A DNA stretch of 64,000 bases, taken from positions 930,001-994,000 of the forward strand of contig NZ_FPCF01000001.1 in assembly GCF_900116895.1 (NCBI RefSeq), written 5' to 3'. Below the pieces are notes generated by a model. That model ran no database searches. It was not told where the DNA came from and saw only the letters and a list, made by a program, of their open reading frames with translations. Numbering within the stretch: position 1 is the first letter of the stretch; every line of letters starts with the position of its first letter. This document shows positions 18,149 through 27,205 of this stretch, piece after piece. Source of the DNA: Pseudidiomarina donghaiensis. Its GTDB lineage: Bacteria; Pseudomonadota; Gammaproteobacteria; Enterobacterales; Alteromonadaceae. The position numbers and the translations under genes were made by a program.

Positions 18149-19247
18149 ATGTTCGAAACTAACGCCACTTATGTTGCGATAAAAGAAATGCGCAAGCGCA
18201 GCGAATTGCTTCGGGGGTATCTTTGACTACGCTCAGAAAGTAGAGCGTCTAGAAGAAGTGACGCGCGAGTTAGAAGACCCAACGGTGTGGAATGATCAAG
18301 AGCGTGCACAAGCGCTAGGTAAAGAGCGCGCAAGTTTAGAACAAGTGGTTGAAACATTAAATAATTTGGCGCAAGGGCTGGAAGACGTTGAAGGTCTTGT
18401 TGAGCTGGCTGTTGAAGCCGATGACGAAGAAACCTTTAACGATGCTGTAAGCGAGCTAGACGGCTTAGAGCAGCAATTGGCAACTTTAGAGTTTCGTCGA
18501 ATGTTTTCGGGTGAACAAGACGCTTCAGACTGCTATTTGGATATTCAGGCCGGCTCTGGTGGTACTGAAGCCCAAGACTGGGCCAATATGCTCTTACGTA
18601 TGTATTTGCGCTGGGCCGAATCACACGACTTTAAAGCCGAGATTACCGAGCTTTCTGAAGGTGAAGTGGCAGGTATTAAATCGGTGACTGTGCGCATTCA
18701 AGGTGAGTATGCCTACGGTTGGTTGCGCACTGAAACAGGAGTACACCGCTTAGTACGCAAATCGCCGTTTGACTCGGGTAATCGTCGCCATACGTCGTTC
18801 GCGTCGGTGTTTGTCTATCCGGAAATTGACGACTCTATCGAAATTGAAATTAACCCAGCTGATTTACGTGTAGACACCTATCGAGCGTCAGGTGCTGGTG
18901 GTCAGCACGTTAACCGAACCGACTCGGCGATTCGTATTACGCACGAACCAACGGGCGTGGTTGTGCAGTGTCAAAGTGACCGTTCACAGCATAAAAACCG
19001 CGACGCGGCGATGAAGCAATTACGCGCTAAATTGTATGAGTTAGAATTGCAGAAACAATTGGCTGAAAAGCAAGCGCTTGAAGACACCAAGTCGGACATT
19101 GGTTGGGGTAGCCAAATTCGCTCGTATGTATTAGACGATGCGCGTATTAAAGATTTACGCACCGGCGTTGAAAACCGCAATACCCAAGCGGTGCTAGACG
19201 GTGCACTCGACCCATTTATTGAAGCAAGTTTGAAATCAGGTTTATAA
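18149..19247 (+). CDS. prfB: Peptide chain release factor 2 (programmed +1 frameshift)
   Basis: Release factor for UAA and UGA. The gene is read in two frames: 25 codons from ATG 18149, an in-frame UGA at 18224-18226, then a +1 shift to the frame starting at 18225. The joined product is 365 residues, the same as E. coli. The SPF tripeptide (RKSPFDSG) and the GGQ motif ([13 protein letters not shown]) are both present. The residue corresponding to E. coli K-12 Thr246 is Ala here, the ancestral form. A TAGAAT hexamer overlapping the recJ stop might be a -10. lysS follows after 10 bases. Confidence 0.97.
18213..18227 (+). promoter_or_regulatory. prfB programmed frameshift site
   Basis: The site has an internal Shine-Dalgarno-like GGGGG (18213-18217), three bases, the slippery codon CTT (18221-18223) and the stop TGA followed by C (18224-18227). 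Low RF2 slows termination at UGA and allows CTT to slip onto TTT, restoring RF2 synthesis. Layout and spacing match the E. coli autoregulatory element; the stop is codon 26 in both. Confidence 0.96.
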
Positions 19248-19257
19248 GGAAACGTAC

Positions 19258-20766
19258 ATGAACGATAAAACGCAAGCCCCTGAGTTGGACGTAAACGAAC
19301 AAATCGCCCAGCGCAAGGCTAAGCTTGCTGCGTTGCGCGAGCGAGGCGTAGCATTCCCGAATGATTTTCGTCGTGACAGCTTAGCGGCTGAGTTACACGC
19401 GCAGTATGACGGCTTTGAAAAAGAAGAGCTGGCGGCGAAAGGTGTGCGGGTTGCTGTTGCAGGTCGTATGATGACGCGTCGGATCATGGGTAAAGCGAGC
19501 TTTGCCACCATTCAAGATATGTCAGGGCAAATACAGCTCTACGTTGCGCGTGATAACTTGCCTGAAGGTTATTACAACGAAGAGTTCAAAAAATGGGACC
19601 TAGGTGACATTGTTGGTGCAACCGGTACCTTGTTTATCACCGGCACTGGCGAATTGAGTGTGCAAGTTGACGATGTACGTTTGTTAACCAAAGCACTGCG
19701 CCCATTACCTGACAAGTTTCATGGTTTGTCTGACCAAGAAATGCGCTATCGTCAGCGTTATCTTGATCTGATTACCAACGAAGAGTCGCGTAACACCTTT
19801 ATTGTGCGTTCAAAAGTGGTTGATTACATTCGTCGCTACTTCATCGCCAAGCAGTTCTTAGAAGTTGAAACGCCAATGATGCAAACCATTCCAGGCGGTG
19901 CCACAGCACGCCCGTTTATGACGCATCACAACGCGTTAGACATGCAGTTATATCTACGCATAGCGCCAGAATTGTACTTAAAACGCCTAGTTGTTGGTGG
20001 TTTTGAGAAAGTATTTGAAATTAACCGTAATTTCCGTAACGAAGGGCTGTCAACACGGCATAACCCTGAGTTTACCATGCTTGAGTTTTACTGGGCTTAC
20101 GCTGATTACAATGACCTGATGGACCTCACCGAAGACATGCTTCGCGGCATGACTACAGAAATTTTGGGTTCAGCGCAGTTTGAAAGTGAAGGCGTACAGT
20201 ACGACTTCAGCAAGCCATTTGCGCGCATGACGGTTAAAGAAGCTATTTTAGAGCATTTGCCAACGGCAACCGACGACCAGTTAAATAGCCTTGAGCGCGC
20301 CACTGAGTTGGCGGAGTCTTTGGGGATTAAAGTGAAGTCGAATTGGGGCTTAGGCAAAGTTCAAATTGAAATATTTGAAGAAGTGGCTGAACATAAGCTT
20401 ATTCAACCCACGTTTATTACTGCGTACCCAGCTGAAGTATCACCACTGGCGCGGCGTAACGACAATGACCCGTTTATTACCGACCGCTTTGAGTTCTTTG
20501 TGGGTGGCCGTGAATTAGCCAACGGGTTCTCGGAGCTAAACGACGCCGAAGACCAAGCCGAGCGCTTCCGTGAGCAGGTCCAGCAAAAAGAAGCTGGCGA
20601 TGACGAAGCGATGTTCTTTGATGACGACTATGTCACTGCGCTTGAGCATGGTTTGCCGCCAACCGCAGGCGAAGGTATTGGGATTGATCGGTTGGTGATG
20701 TTGTTGACGGATTCGCCTTCAATTCGTGATGTGTTGTTATTCCCACACATGCGTCCGAAGAAATAA
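19258..20766 (+). CDS. lysS: Lysyl-tRNA synthetase, class II
   Basis: Charges tRNA-Lys with lysine in the cytoplasm. The N-terminal OB-fold anticodon-binding domain (residues about 60-145) is followed by the class II catalytic core with motif 2 ([20 protein letters not shown]) and motif 3 ([13 protein letters not shown]). The 502-residue length is normal. The ATG follows a TAAGGA binding site 10 bases after prfB, the usual prfB-lysS pair. The gene converges on a minus-strand PLP enzyme across a palindromic intergenic element. Confidence 0.97.
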   Translation: MNDKTQAPELDVNEQIAQRKAKLAALRERGVAFPNDFRRDSLAAELHAQYDGFEKEELAAKGVRVAVAGRMMTRRIMGKASFATIQDMSGQIQLYVARDNLPEGYYNEEFKKWDLGDIVGATGTLFITGTGELSVQVDDVRLLTKALRPLPDKFHGLSDQEMRYRQRYLDLITNEESRNTFIVRSKVVDYIRRYFIAKQFLEVETPMMQTIPGGATARPFMTHHNALDMQLYLRIAPELYLKRLVVGGFEKVFEINRNFRNEGLSTRHNPEFTMLEFYWAYADYNDLMDLTEDMLRGMTTEILGSAQFESEGVQYDFSKPFARMTVKEAILEHLPTATDDQLNSLERATELAESLGIKVKSNWGLGKVQIEIFEEVAEHKLIQPTFITAYPAEVSPLARRNDNDPFITDRFEFFVGGRELANGFSELNDAEDQAERFREQVQQKEAGDDEAMFFDDDYVTALEHGLPPTAGEGIGIDRLVMLLTDSPSIRDVLLFPHMRPKK

Positions 20767-20770
20767 AAGG

Positions 20771-20889
20771 CGTTATTCGTTATTCGTCCGTTCGCTTCGC
20801 TCACTGTTGGTCCGCGCTTCGCGCTGTTCGACGAATAGTGAGGCCTCGCCGAACGGACGAACAGCGAAGCGCACGAAAAACGAAAAACG
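20771..20889. repeat. Large imperfect intergenic palindrome between lysS and the PLP-enzyme gene
   Basis: Nearly the whole gap is one nested inverted repeat. Outer arms 20771-20786 (CGTTATTCGTTATTCG) and 20874-20889 match at 14 of 16 positions in inverted order. A second perfect 12-base pair follows, TTCGTCCGTTCG at 20783-20794 and its complement at 20850-20861. CTCACT (20800-20805) pairs with AGTGAG (20837-20842). The inner hairpin is GCGC-TTC-GCGC at 20814-20824. It could end both convergent transcripts, and its modular form suggests a dispersed extragenic element. Confidence 0.75.
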
Positions 20890-20890
20890 G

Positions 20891-22039
20891 TCATTTCGGT
20901 AGGGCTTGAAGAATATCGGCAAGCAATTCGTCTTTGTCTTCAATGCCAGCCGACAAGCGCAGTAAATCTGGCGGGCAGGGCGTTCCGGCACCTTCAACGC
21001 TGGCGCGATGTTCAATGAGGCTTTCCACGCCGCCGAGTGATGTCGCCCGTTTCCATAGCTTGGTATTGGCAGCCAAGTGCACTGCTGCTTGTTCGCCGCC
21101 TTGTACACGAATCGAAAGCATGCCACCGTAGCCGCCATGCATTTGCTTGCTGGCCACATCATGGCCGCTAAAACTTGGTAAACCAGGGTAGAGCACTTCG
21201 ATTATTTGCGGGTGTTGTTCAAGTTGTTGGGCTAAAAACATGGCGTTAGTGCAGCTTTCGCGTACGCGTAAATGCATGGTCCGCATGCCGCGTAATAGCT
21301 GTGTGGCATCATGTGGGCTTGGCACGGCGCCGCCTTGAGCACGTACGGCCCGAATGCGTTGCCAATAATCGTTGTCGTGCTTGGTAATGAGTGCGCCGGC
21401 AATCACGTCCGAGTGCCCGTTTAAGTATTTGGTGGCAGAGTGCATAACAATATCGGCACCAATCGTTAACGGTTGCGTGAGTAACGGGCTGGCACAGGTA
21501 GAATCGACCGCTACAAATGCACCGGCGCCTTTCGCTAACGCACTAATTTCGGCAATGTCGCTAATGGTCCACATTGGGTTGCCGGGCGTTTCTAGCCAGA
21601 CAAGCTTGGTTTTTCCCGGCTGTAATGCCTTGCTTACTTCGCTTAACTGGGTCATGTCGATAAATTCAATGACTAGCCCCCAATCGGTAGCAAAGTTCAG
21701 CAGCCAGTTGCGCAGCGCCCAATACATAACTTTTGGCGCTAACACGTGGTCGCCAGGGCGTAACCCTTGAAAAACTGCTGTGGCGGCCGCCATGCCCGAA
21801 CCAAATAAAAGTGCCTGGTGGCCTTGTTCGAGTTGGCATAAAAGCTCTTCGACCGGCTTGTAGGTTGGGTTATCGGCCCTTGAATAGACATTACCGGTTG
21901 GGTAGCTGTTGTCTTTACCGCGAATATAGGTGGTTGCGACATGTATTGGGAGCACCACACCTTGGCTTTCTTGATCGATTTTTCCGAGGGCTTGGGCGAG
22001 GGCGGTTGCCGGTGTGTAAGGATAGGTTTTGCTGCTCAT
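20891..22039 (-). CDS. Trans-sulfuration PLP enzyme (cystathionine beta-lyase / gamma-synthase family)
   Basis: Member of the Cys/Met-metabolism PLP-dependent fold-type I family. The PLP lysine is Lys204 in HSATKYLNGHSDVIAG; the phosphate-binding YSRADNPT and the substrate-site SLGGVESLIEHRAS are also present. Length is 382 residues. The family includes cystathionine gamma-synthase, cystathionine beta- and gamma-lyases and methionine gamma-lyase, and sequence alone does not separate these safely; a role in methionine or cysteine metabolism is the modest claim. It stands alone between the slyD terminator and the palindrome. A TATACT (minus strand, 22075-22070) may be its -10. Confidence 0.85.
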   Translation of the reverse strand: MSSKTYPYTPATALAQALGKIDQESQGVVLPIHVATTYIRGKDNSYPTGNVYSRADNPTYKPVEELLCQLEQGHQALLFGSGMAAATAVFQGLRPGDHVLAPKVMYWALRNWLLNFATDWGLVIEFIDMTQLSEVSKALQPGKTKLVWLETPGNPMWTISDIAEISALAKGAGAFVAVDSTCASPLLTQPLTIGADIVMHSATKYLNGHSDVIAGALITKHDNDYWQRIRAVRAQGGAVPSPHDATQLLRGMRTMHLRVRESCTNAMFLAQQLEQHPQIIEVLYPGLPSFSGHDVASKQMHGGYGGMLSIRVQGGEQAAVHLAANTKLWKRATSLGGVESLIEHRASVEGAGTPCPPDLLRLSAGIEDKDELLADILQALPK

Positions 22040-22103
22040 GCTAGGCTCTAAATTAGTAACAATTGCATTAGTATACGCTTATTTTCAGGTAAGAAAATGG
22101 CCA

Positions 22104-22133
22104 TAAAAAAACGCACCCAAAGGTGCGCTTTTT
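22104..22133 (-). terminator. Intrinsic terminator after slyD
   Basis: On the minus strand CGCACC (22127-22122) pairs with GGTGCG (22117-22112) around a four-base loop, preceded by A residues and followed by seven T residues. It ends the ygfZ-slyD transcript before the next gene. Confidence 0.8.
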
Positions 22134-22174
22134 CAGTATTCGTCGTTATCTTCGTCGTAAGATAACTCGAGCGA

Positions 22175-22663
22175 TTAACCGTGGTTGTGGTTACCGTCAG
22201 CGTGCACATGGCCGTGGTCCAATTCACTTGGATCAGCGTCACGTACTTCAACAACTTCTACGTCAAAGTTCAGAGCGGTACCGGCTAGTGGGTGGTTACC
22301 GTCAACAGTGACTTCGTCGTCGTTCACATCAACGATCATCACAGATTGCTCACCTGCGTCAGTGCTGGCGCGGAACTGCATGCCAACAGCAACTTCGTTA
22401 TCACCGAACAAGCTGCGTGGTACGGTTTGAATTAAACCTTCATGACGCTCGCCGTACGCGTCAGCTGGTTGAATTTCAGCTTCAAATTTGTCGCCAGTGG
22501 CTTTACCGTCAAGTGCATTTTCAAGACCTTTGATCAACATGCCGCGACCAAAGATAAACTGCAGCGGCTGACCTTCTTTTGATTGATCCAGAACTTGGCC
22601 TTCAGCAGTTTTCACGGTGTAGTGAATTCCTACAACTTTGTCCTGGCTAATAGTTTGACTCAT
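22175..22663 (-). CDS. slyD: FKBP-type peptidyl-prolyl isomerase SlyD
   Basis: Cytoplasmic peptidyl-prolyl cis-trans isomerase and metallochaperone. The FKBP domain is split by an insert-in-flap (IF) domain, visible as the region PADAYGERHEGLIQTVPRS and following, between the two FKBP halves (residues about 1-70 and 130-145). The C-terminal tail is short but histidine-rich (DHGHVHADGNHNHG), fitting nickel or zinc binding; E. coli SlyD has a longer tail. Length 162. The start overlaps the ygfZ stop as ATGA, so the two are co-translated, an arrangement unlike that of E. coli. Confidence 0.9.
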   Translation of the reverse strand: MSQTISQDKVVGIHYTVKTAEGQVLDQSKEGQPLQFIFGRGMLIKGLENALDGKATGDKFEAEIQPADAYGERHEGLIQTVPRSLFGDNEVAVGMQFRASTDAGEQSVMIVDVNDDEVTVDGNHPLAGTALNFDVEVVEVRDADPSELDHGHVHADGNHNHG

Positions 22664-23634
22664 GATTCATCCAATTTATAAGGCAGTGGGTAAATTTCCA
22701 AAAGACTCGCGTCATCATCTTTCACACGAAGTTTTGTGTCTGCTTCAATATCGTTCGGCAGCACCACTAACATGCTCAGTTGATTGTCAGCACGGCTCAC
22801 TGCGTTAATTACCGTGCCGGCTCGTCGCCAGTTTTCGCCAAGCTGTTGTTCAACGGTAGCGCCCGCTACAACAGGTTTACCTTGGCCCACTAAACGAAAC
22901 ATAGCCCGCTTCTGCTTGCCCAGATATTTCATCCGAGCGATGGTCTCTTGGCCGATATAACACCCCTTGGTAAAACTAATGCCATTTAACGCCTGAACGT
23001 TCAGCATTTGGGGTACATACTCTAATAGTGTACCTGAAAGTAGGGTGGGTCGACCACGCTCAATTTCAAGTGCATGCCAGAGTGTTTGTTCTGAGTTGGT
23101 TGGAAAGCTATCGCGCTCGGTAACCAACAAGTATTGATCGGGGTGAACGCCCAAGGTTAACACGACGCCGTCTGCAAGCGCTGTAACAGCCTGCTGTGGC
23201 TCCGTGGTTAAAGGTTGTTCACACCATTGCGCCATACGTTCTGGCGCTGCTGTGCCAAACACCCCATACAAATGGTATTTGTCACTGGCGTCGATGATGT
23301 CGGTTTTGCTAAATACCCCGAACTTCTGCAGCTGCGCCAAACTTGCGGCAATGGCGTCTTTATGTGACAGCAAAAGCACACTGTCACCGCAGCGACTGAC
23401 AAATAATGTACTCATGGCTTTACCTTTGTTGTCGCAGTGTGCTGCGAACAACCAGTGGTTAGCGCCGAGTTGTTTCATGTCACAGGTAAGCTGCCCCTGC
23501 AAAAATTCATCGGTTTGTGGGCCGGTTAGCTCAATAACACCGTAATCTGTTAAGGAAACGGTTACGTATTCTGGCTGAGCTTTGGTAAACTCTGTATCTA
23601 GCACAATGAACCTCGCTTTTTCACCGATACTCAC
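22660..23634 (-). CDS. ygfZ: tRNA-modifying / Fe-S cluster repair protein YgfZ
   Basis: Folate-binding protein related to GcvT, needed for upkeep of certain Fe-S enzymes such as MiaB. The diagnostic KGCYIGQE is at residues 223-230 with Cys225, followed by a basic stretch and the C-terminal beta-barrel containing NWRRAGTVINAV. I give GTG 23634 as start (324 residues). A second GTG ten codons in (23604) has a better-placed AGG and could be the true start. The gene is divergent from sdhE with only 47 bases between them; sdhE-ygfX-ygfZ clustering is also seen in E. coli. Confidence 0.93.
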   Translation of the reverse strand: MSIGEKARFIVLDTEFTKAQPEYVTVSLTDYGVIELTGPQTDEFLQGQLTCDMKQLGANHWLFAAHCDNKGKAMSTLFVSRCGDSVLLLSHKDAIAASLAQLQKFGVFSKTDIIDASDKYHLYGVFGTAAPERMAQWCEQPLTTEPQQAVTALADGVVLTLGVHPDQYLLVTERDSFPTNSEQTLWHALEIERGRPTLLSGTLLEYVPQMLNVQALNGISFTKGCYIGQETIARMKYLGKQKRAMFRLVGQGKPVVAGATVEQQLGENWRRAGTVINAVSRADNQLSMLVVLPNDIEADTKLRVKDDDASLLEIYPLPYKLDES

Positions 23635-23681
23635 CTAGATGGGGATGAAAAAGCATTATACAAGCCGTTTTAAGGACTCGC

Positions 23682-23954
23682 ATGGAAAAGTTGCAACAAA
23701 ATGCCGAATTGCTGACCAATAAAAACCGTCTGCGCTGGGCTTGCCGCCGCGGCATGCTTGAGCTTGATGTTTTATTCATGCCATTTGTAGAAGAAGCTTA
23801 TGACGACCTAAATGCGCAGCAACAAGAAGCATTTCGGCGTTTATTAACCTGTGATGACCCGGATTTGTTTGCTTGGTTTATGGGCCACCAAAAGTGCCAA
23901 GACCCAGAGCTAGCCGGCATGGTTGACTACATTTTAAGCCGCGTGAAGGTTTAA
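23682..23954 (+). CDS. sdhE: FAD assembly factor SdhE
   Basis: Small cytoplasmic protein that promotes covalent FAD attachment to the flavoprotein subunits of succinate dehydrogenase and fumarate reductase. The signature RGMLELD is at residues 23-29, containing the conserved RGxxE. Length 90, helical throughout. TAAGGA precedes the ATG. The next gene is the usual partner, a YgfX-like product. The nearby nadB product is a flavoprotein of the same FAD family as SdhA, though with non-covalent FAD. Confidence 0.94.
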   Translation: MEKLQQNAELLTNKNRLRWACRRGMLELDVLFMPFVEEAYDDLNAQQQEAFRRLLTCDDPDLFAWFMGHQKCQDPELAGMVDYILSRVKV

Positions 23955-23955
23955 T

Positions 23956-24240
23956 ATGTTGCTGCACATTAGTGTGCAGCCTTGGCGCTGGTTACGAGGC
24001 CCGGCCTCGGTGTGGGGCATTAATTGCCGCACCGGCGAATGGTTAGAATTAACCGCCGCAGAACCATACCCCTGGCAGCAACAACCGTTAAGTTGGGTCA
24101 CTGCGTGGGGGGCTTTAGTTATTTTGTACGCGCCTCAGCAACCACGGCGGTGGGTGTGGTTGCCGAAAAGCTGGCTTGGGGATGTAAATTATCGTCGGTT
24201 AGCCCGATTTTTGTTGCGTTGGCGTCAAAATGCTCGGTAA
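23956..24240 (+). CDS. Short YgfX (CptA)-like protein
   Basis: A 94-residue product rich in Trp and Arg, starting one base after the sdhE stop, the position of ygfX in E. coli. Its segment [21 protein letters not shown] through [21 protein letters not shown] resembles the C-terminal soluble half of YgfX. The two N-terminal membrane helices of E. coli YgfX are not evident; only a weak hydrophobic stretch exists ([13 protein letters not shown]). Its last 42 bases overlap the 3' end of nadB on the opposite strand. Function rests on position and weak similarity. Confidence 0.6.
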   Translation: MLLHISVQPWRWLRGPASVWGINCRTGEWLELTAAEPYPWQQQPLSWVTAWGALVILYAPQQPRRWVWLPKSWLGDVNYRRLARFLLRWRQNAR

Positions 24241-25803
24241 CGCTTCGGGTAATAACTCTGGGTAATCTAAATTATAATGCAACCCCCGGCTTTCGTGACG
24301 GGTCATGGCGCTGCGAACAATAAGCTCAGCCACTTGCACGAGGTTACGTAGCTCAAGCAAGTTATTGCTAACTTTGAAGTTACTGTAATACTCGTGAATT
24401 TCTTGCTGCAGCAGCTCGATGCGGCGCAATGCTCGTTGTAACCGCTTATCTGTACGCACAATTCCGACGTAGTCCCACATAAATAAGCGCAGCTCATGCC
24501 AGTTGTGCTGAATAATAACCTCTTCATCTGAGTTGCTGACTTGGCTTTCATCCCAGGCTGGAAGCTCTGTAGGCGCCGGACAGCTCGCCACTTTGGCGAT
24601 GATATCTTGCGCCGCTGAACGGGCAAAAACTAAGCATTCAAGCAGTGAGTTACTTGCCATGCGATTGGCGCCATGCAAACCGGTGTAGGCAACTTCACCA
24701 ATGGCGTACAAATTGGTGACGTCAGTGCGCGCGTGCAAATCAGTTTTCACACCGCCGCAGGTATAGTGCGCTGCAGGTACAACCGGCATGGGTTGTTGAC
24801 TGATATCAATGCCTAAGCTGAGGCATTTTTCATAAATATTCGGAAAGTGTTCTTGAATGAACGACTTTGGCTTATGCGAAATATCCAAATACATGCAGTC
24901 AGCGCCAAGTCGCTTCATTTCGAAGTCAATGGCTCGTGCCACCACGTCGCGTGGCGCTAATTCTGCGCTAGGGTGAAAGTCTGGCATAAAACGCGAGCCA
25001 TCAGGGCGGCGCAAAACTGCACCTTCACCACGTAATGCTTCGGTTAACAAAAATGACTGAGCATTGGGGTGAAACAAACAAGTCGGGTGAAACTGATTGA
25101 ATTCCATATTGGCAACCCGGCAGCCCGCGCGCCAAGCCATTGCAATGCCATCGCCGCTAGCAACGTCGGGGTTACTGGTGTACTGGTAGACTTTGCTAGC
25201 GCCGCCGGTACATAGCGCAACAAATTTTGCCGCCACAGTTTCGACACGTTGTGTTACGCGGTTGAGTATATAGGCGCCAAAACATTGCGGTGAGTCACCG
25301 CCTAGATGTTTATGGGTAATTAAATCGATAGCGTTCACACGCTCAACAATAGTGATGTTCGGATGCAGCCGTGCTTGTTCAACCAAGGTTGTTTGCACCG
25401 CACGGCCGGTTGCATCTGCCGCATGCAGAATGCGGCGATGGCTGTGCCCACCTTCTTGATTGAGGTGAAATTGGCCGTCATCGACACGGTCAAACCCAAC
25501 GCCTATATCAATAAGCCACTGTAAGCTTTCTTTGGCATGACGTGTGGTAAACTCCACGGCTTGTTGCTCACACAGCCCAGCCCCTGCGATCAAGGTGTCT
25601 TCAATGTGGCTTTCAATGCTATCATTCTCGTCGAAAACGGCAGCGATACCGCCTTGTGCGTAATAAGTTGAGCCTTCTGTGAGAGGGCCTTTAGAGAGTA
25701 CAATGACGTTAGCATGGTCAGCCAACTGCAAAGCTAAGGTTAAACCGGCAGCGCCGCTACCGATAATAAGTACATCACATTGATAATGAGCCATTTGTTC
25801 CAT
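24199..25803 (-). CDS. nadB: L-aspartate oxidase
   Basis: FAD enzyme that oxidises L-aspartate to iminoaspartate, first step of de novo NAD synthesis (with NadA). The N-terminal dinucleotide motif [15 protein letters not shown], the active-site segment [15 protein letters not shown] and the conserved HPTC ([10 protein letters not shown]) and YTCGGVKTD regions are all present, with the helical C-terminal domain. Length 534; translation may instead start at the internal ATG 25794 (MAHYQ). It is divergent from rpoE, as in E. coli. The end overlaps the YgfX-like gene tail to tail. Confidence 0.96.
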   Translation of the reverse strand: MEQMAHYQCDVLIIGSGAAGLTLALQLADHANVIVLSKGPLTEGSTYYAQGGIAAVFDENDSIESHIEDTLIAGAGLCEQQAVEFTTRHAKESLQWLIDIGVGFDRVDDGQFHLNQEGGHSHRRILHAADATGRAVQTTLVEQARLHPNITIVERVNAIDLITHKHLGGDSPQCFGAYILNRVTQRVETVAAKFVALCTGGASKVYQYTSNPDVASGDGIAMAWRAGCRVANMEFNQFHPTCLFHPNAQSFLLTEALRGEGAVLRRPDGSRFMPDFHPSAELAPRDVVARAIDFEMKRLGADCMYLDISHKPKSFIQEHFPNIYEKCLSLGIDISQQPMPVVPAAHYTCGGVKTDLHARTDVTNLYAIGEVAYTGLHGANRMASNSLLECLVFARSAAQDIIAKVASCPAPTELPAWDESQVSNSDEEVIIQHNWHELRLFMWDYVGIVRTDKRLQRALRRIELLQQEIHEYYSNFKVSNNLLELRNLVQVAELIVRSAMTRHESRGLHYNLDYPELLPEALPSILTPTQQKSG

Positions 25804-25853
25804 ACATTATGTGGAAGTCATACAACGATTTTACTGATTTGAATTTTTTTTGC

Positions 25854-25880
25854 GAACTTTTTACTACAACGTCGGTCATA
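25854..25880 (+). promoter_or_regulatory. Sigma-E promoter of the rpoE operon
   Basis: GAACTT (25854-25859) and TCATA (25876-25880) are separated by 16 bases, matching the sigma-E consensus (GAACTT-N16-TCnnA). It lies 63 bases before the rpoE start, in the divergent gap with nadB. This implies positive autoregulation of rpoE-rseABC, as known in E. coli. Confidence 0.8.
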
Positions 25881-25943
25881 CTTTGCAGTTGCACAGCGGG
25901 CCTGAAATCTGACGTAGCTAGGGGTTGAGGAGAATAGGCTCGG

Positions 25944-26522
25944 ATGAGCGAACAAGAAACAGATAAAGCCCTGGTAGAACGAGTTCAACAGGGAGACCAG
26001 CGCGCCTTTGATTTGTTGGTAAAAAAGTATCAACACAAGGTCATGAGTTTGATCTCGCGTTATGTCAAACAACAGGCTGATGTGCCTGACGTGGCGCAAG
26101 AAACCTTTGTGAAAGCCTATCGTGCGTTGGCAAATTTTAGAGGCGATAGTGCCTTTTATACGTGGCTCTATAGAATAGCCGTGAACACAGCAAAGAATTA
26201 TTTAGTTGCACAAGGCCGCAAGCCACCAGCTAATGATGTTGATGCTGAAGAAGCGGAGTATTATGAGGGCAGTGGGGCACTGAAAGACAGTGCTTCGCCG
26301 GAAAGTTTATTGTTAACCGATGAAATTCGTAACGTCGTTATGAAAACCATCGAGGCATTACCGGAAGATTTACGACGTGCTATTACGCTGCGTGAAATTG
26401 ACGGATTAGGCTATGAAGAAATAGCCATAGAAATGGATTGTCCTATTGGTACTGTACGATCGCGAATTTTCCGCGCTCGTGAAGCTATAGACCAGCAGTT
26501 ACGACCGTTATTAGAGCGCTAA
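25944..26522 (+). CDS. rpoE: RNA polymerase sigma factor RpoE (sigma-E)
   Basis: ECF sigma factor for the envelope-stress regulon. Region 2 (DLLVKKYQHKVMSLI and VAQETFVKAYRALANFRG, followed by FYTWLYRIAVNTAKNYL) and region 4 (LPEDLRRAITLREIDGLGYEEIA with the helix-turn-helix CPIGTVRSRIFRARE) are both intact. Length is 192 residues. It is held by RseA encoded next door; RseP in this window cuts RseA. The regulon probably includes bamA and skp here. Gene order rpoE-rseA-rseB-rseC matches E. coli. Confidence 0.98.
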   Translation: MSEQETDKALVERVQQGDQRAFDLLVKKYQHKVMSLISRYVKQQADVPDVAQETFVKAYRALANFRGDSAFYTWLYRIAVNTAKNYLVAQGRKPPANDVDAEEAEYYEGSGALKDSASPESLLLTDEIRNVVMKTIEALPEDLRRAITLREIDGLGYEEIAIEMDCPIGTVRSRIFRAREAIDQQLRPLLER

Positions 26523-26542
26523 ACTGAGATTGAGGATGCGAT

Positions 26543-27205
26543 ATGTCTGATCGTTTTAAAGAACAAGCTTCGGCGTTGTTAGACAACCACTTTAGGGATT
26601 CTGACGTCGATGCGGAAGGTCCATTTAATGCTGACTTATCAGCATTGTTGGATGATCAACATGCCCGAGCAGCTTGGTCTCGTTATGCGTTAGTGGGACA
26701 TATCTTGCGCGGTGATGCACAGACTAATCAGCAGCTAGATATTAGCGTTGCGGTTAGTGCGCAAATACAGCAACAGGCGCCGCTAACTAGCGCTACCTCA
26801 AACACCAATGTAGTGCAGCCTAGTGCATCACAAGGCGGCGCCCAAGCGCGTGCAGCGTCTCGTTGGTTGAAACCAGCTGGTAGTGTTGCCATTGCAGCTA
26901 GTGTTGCGTTAGTAGCGGTGTTGTCAATTCAGCAGCCAGTATTAGACGACACCCAGCCAGCAGTTGAAGCTCAGGTCACTCCAGCTATAGTGACAAACCC
27001 ATTCGGTGGTCGTAATCCAGTGAGTTATAACACGGTTATTGATCAGCAAGCTCCGACTGAGGCTGAATTGGCTCAGCAGCGTCAGCTACTGCAGACTTAT
27101 ATGATTGATCATCAACGGCAAATTCAGTTGTCGATGCAGGCGAACGAGCAAGTAACGGACCCCAATGTAGAAACAGTAAAAGAGCCACCCAAGCAGAATG
27201 ACTAA
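26543..27205 (+). CDS. rseA: Anti-sigma-E factor RseA
   Basis: Inner-membrane anti-sigma factor. The N-terminal cytoplasmic domain (residues about 1-80, including LSALLDDQHARAAWSRYALVGHILRG) binds RpoE. A Gln/Ala-rich linker leads to one membrane helix (about residues 110-127, SVAIAASVALVAVLSI), then a periplasmic domain that DegS would cut and RseB would protect. Length 220. It is 20 bases after rpoE and overlaps rseB by eight bases. The periplasmic sequence diverges from E. coli, as is common. Confidence 0.92.
   Translation: MSDRFKEQASALLDNHFRDSDVDAEGPFNADLSALLDDQHARAAWSRYALVGHILRGDAQTNQQLDISVAVSAQIQQQAPLTSATSNTNVVQPSASQGGAQARAASRWLKPAGSVAIAASVALVAVLSIQQPVLDDTQPAVEAQVTPAIVTNPFGGRNPVSYNTVIDQQAPTEAELAQQRQLLQTYMIDHQRQIQLSMQANEQVTDPNVETVKEPPKQND

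Noticed and set aside
18149-18260. prfB as a frameshifted pseudogene
   Set aside because: The stop and slippery site match the known programmed frameshift, and the joined protein has normal length and intact motifs.
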